Shown here: positions 6,334 to 6,467 of the stretch, in pieces
Numbering within the stretch: the stretch's first letter is position 1
Layout: every line of letters begins with the position of its first letter
NCBI GenBank assembly: GCA_964618515.1
Contig: CAZUAS010000133.1
Span: 1-6,467, forward strand
From: JAFGNW01 sp964618515
Lineage (GTDB): Bacteria; Zixibacteria; MSB-5A5; GN15; FEB-12
Length of the DNA stretch: 6,467 bases
Direction of reading: 5' to 3'
Program-made: the position numbers and the translations under genes
Notes under the pieces: model-generated
What the model was told of the DNA's origin: nothing
Databases searched by the model: none
The model's input: only the letters and a program-made list of their open reading frames with translations

Positions 6334-6467
6334 TCAGCTTATCCCGGAATAAGTTCGAAGAAATTCTTCCAGTGTCATCAACTGCCCGATATGACTATTA
6401 AAAAAGGGCAGGCGGCTGGTATGGTTGTCGGGCTTGTCGGTAGTCATACCTTCTTTAAGAGCAATGA
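6334..6467 (-). CDS. C-terminal fragment of an unrecognised protein, cut by the window edge
   Basis: A minus-strand frame is open from the right edge to a TGA at 6334-6336. It encodes 43 complete residues beginning IALKEGMTTDKPDN and ending LMTLEEFLRTYSGIS. An internal ATG (6445-6447) exists, but GAAGG sits only 1 nt before it and the frame continues upstream, so a gene tail is more likely than a tiny separate gene. Codon use (CTG, CGC, CCC, ACC) resembles the neighbours, and the stop is followed by a hairpin. No family could be recognised from this short, soluble-looking stretch. Confidence 0.5.
   Translation of the reverse strand, partial: IALKEGMTTDKPDNHTSRLPFFNSHIGQLMTLEEFLRTYSGIS

Noticed and set aside
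6219..6401. 60-codon plus-strand frame at the right edge
   Set aside because: It crosses the spacer and hairpin, is rich in basic residues as expected from AT-rich noncoding DNA, lacks a ribosome site and overlaps the better-supported minus-strand gene tail.

Overview
The window is an ordinary bacterial chromosome segment read entirely from the minus strand. In transcription order (right to left) it holds: the last 44 codons of an unrecognised gene, a GlmU-like sugar nucleotidyltransferase/acyltransferase, a galT-type nucleotidyltransferase, a glycogen synthase (glgA), a large GT-C membrane glycosyltransferase with a C-terminal TPR-like tail, and the 5' part of tRNA-Gly(GCC), cut off by the left window edge. 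Base composition is moderate and even across the genes. Larger plus-strand open frames exist but lie antisense to real genes. I see no mobile element, CRISPR array, phage gene or toxin-antitoxin pair.

The GlmU-like protein belongs to the 'alternative' bacterial family best known from Bacteroidetes and related FCB-group lineages. Together with sigma70-like promoters and no actinobacterial features, this suggests a Gram-negative bacterium of or near the FCB group (for example Zixibacteria-like candidate phyla). That placement is inference from family knowledge only.

Layout: 6334-6467, gene tail; 6204-6333, AT-rich spacer with a 9-bp hairpin and a weak promoter candidate; 4929-6203, GlmU-like gene; 4837-4928, spacer with a strong promoter (TTGACA-N18-TATTAT) and a TAAGGAG ribosome binding site; 3802-4836, galT; 2321-3799, glgA, starting 2 nt after the galT stop; 2018-2320, a 303-bp AT-rich spacer; 131-2017, the membrane glycosyltransferase; 53-130, a spacer with a second TTGACA-N18-TATTAT promoter serving the tRNA.

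Functionally, galT and glgA form a two-gene operon joining hexose-1-phosphate/nucleotide-sugar exchange to alpha-1,4-glucan (glycogen) synthesis. The GlmU-like protein just upstream also handles a sugar-1-phosphate or nucleotide sugar, and the membrane glycosyltransferase probably moves a sugar from a lipid carrier outside the cytoplasmic membrane. The theme is central carbohydrate and envelope sugar metabolism. I did not find a convincing undescribed system; the most useful leads are the galT-glgA coupling, an Arg in place of the usual Lys in the GlgA substrate motif, and the GT-C/TPR fusion.
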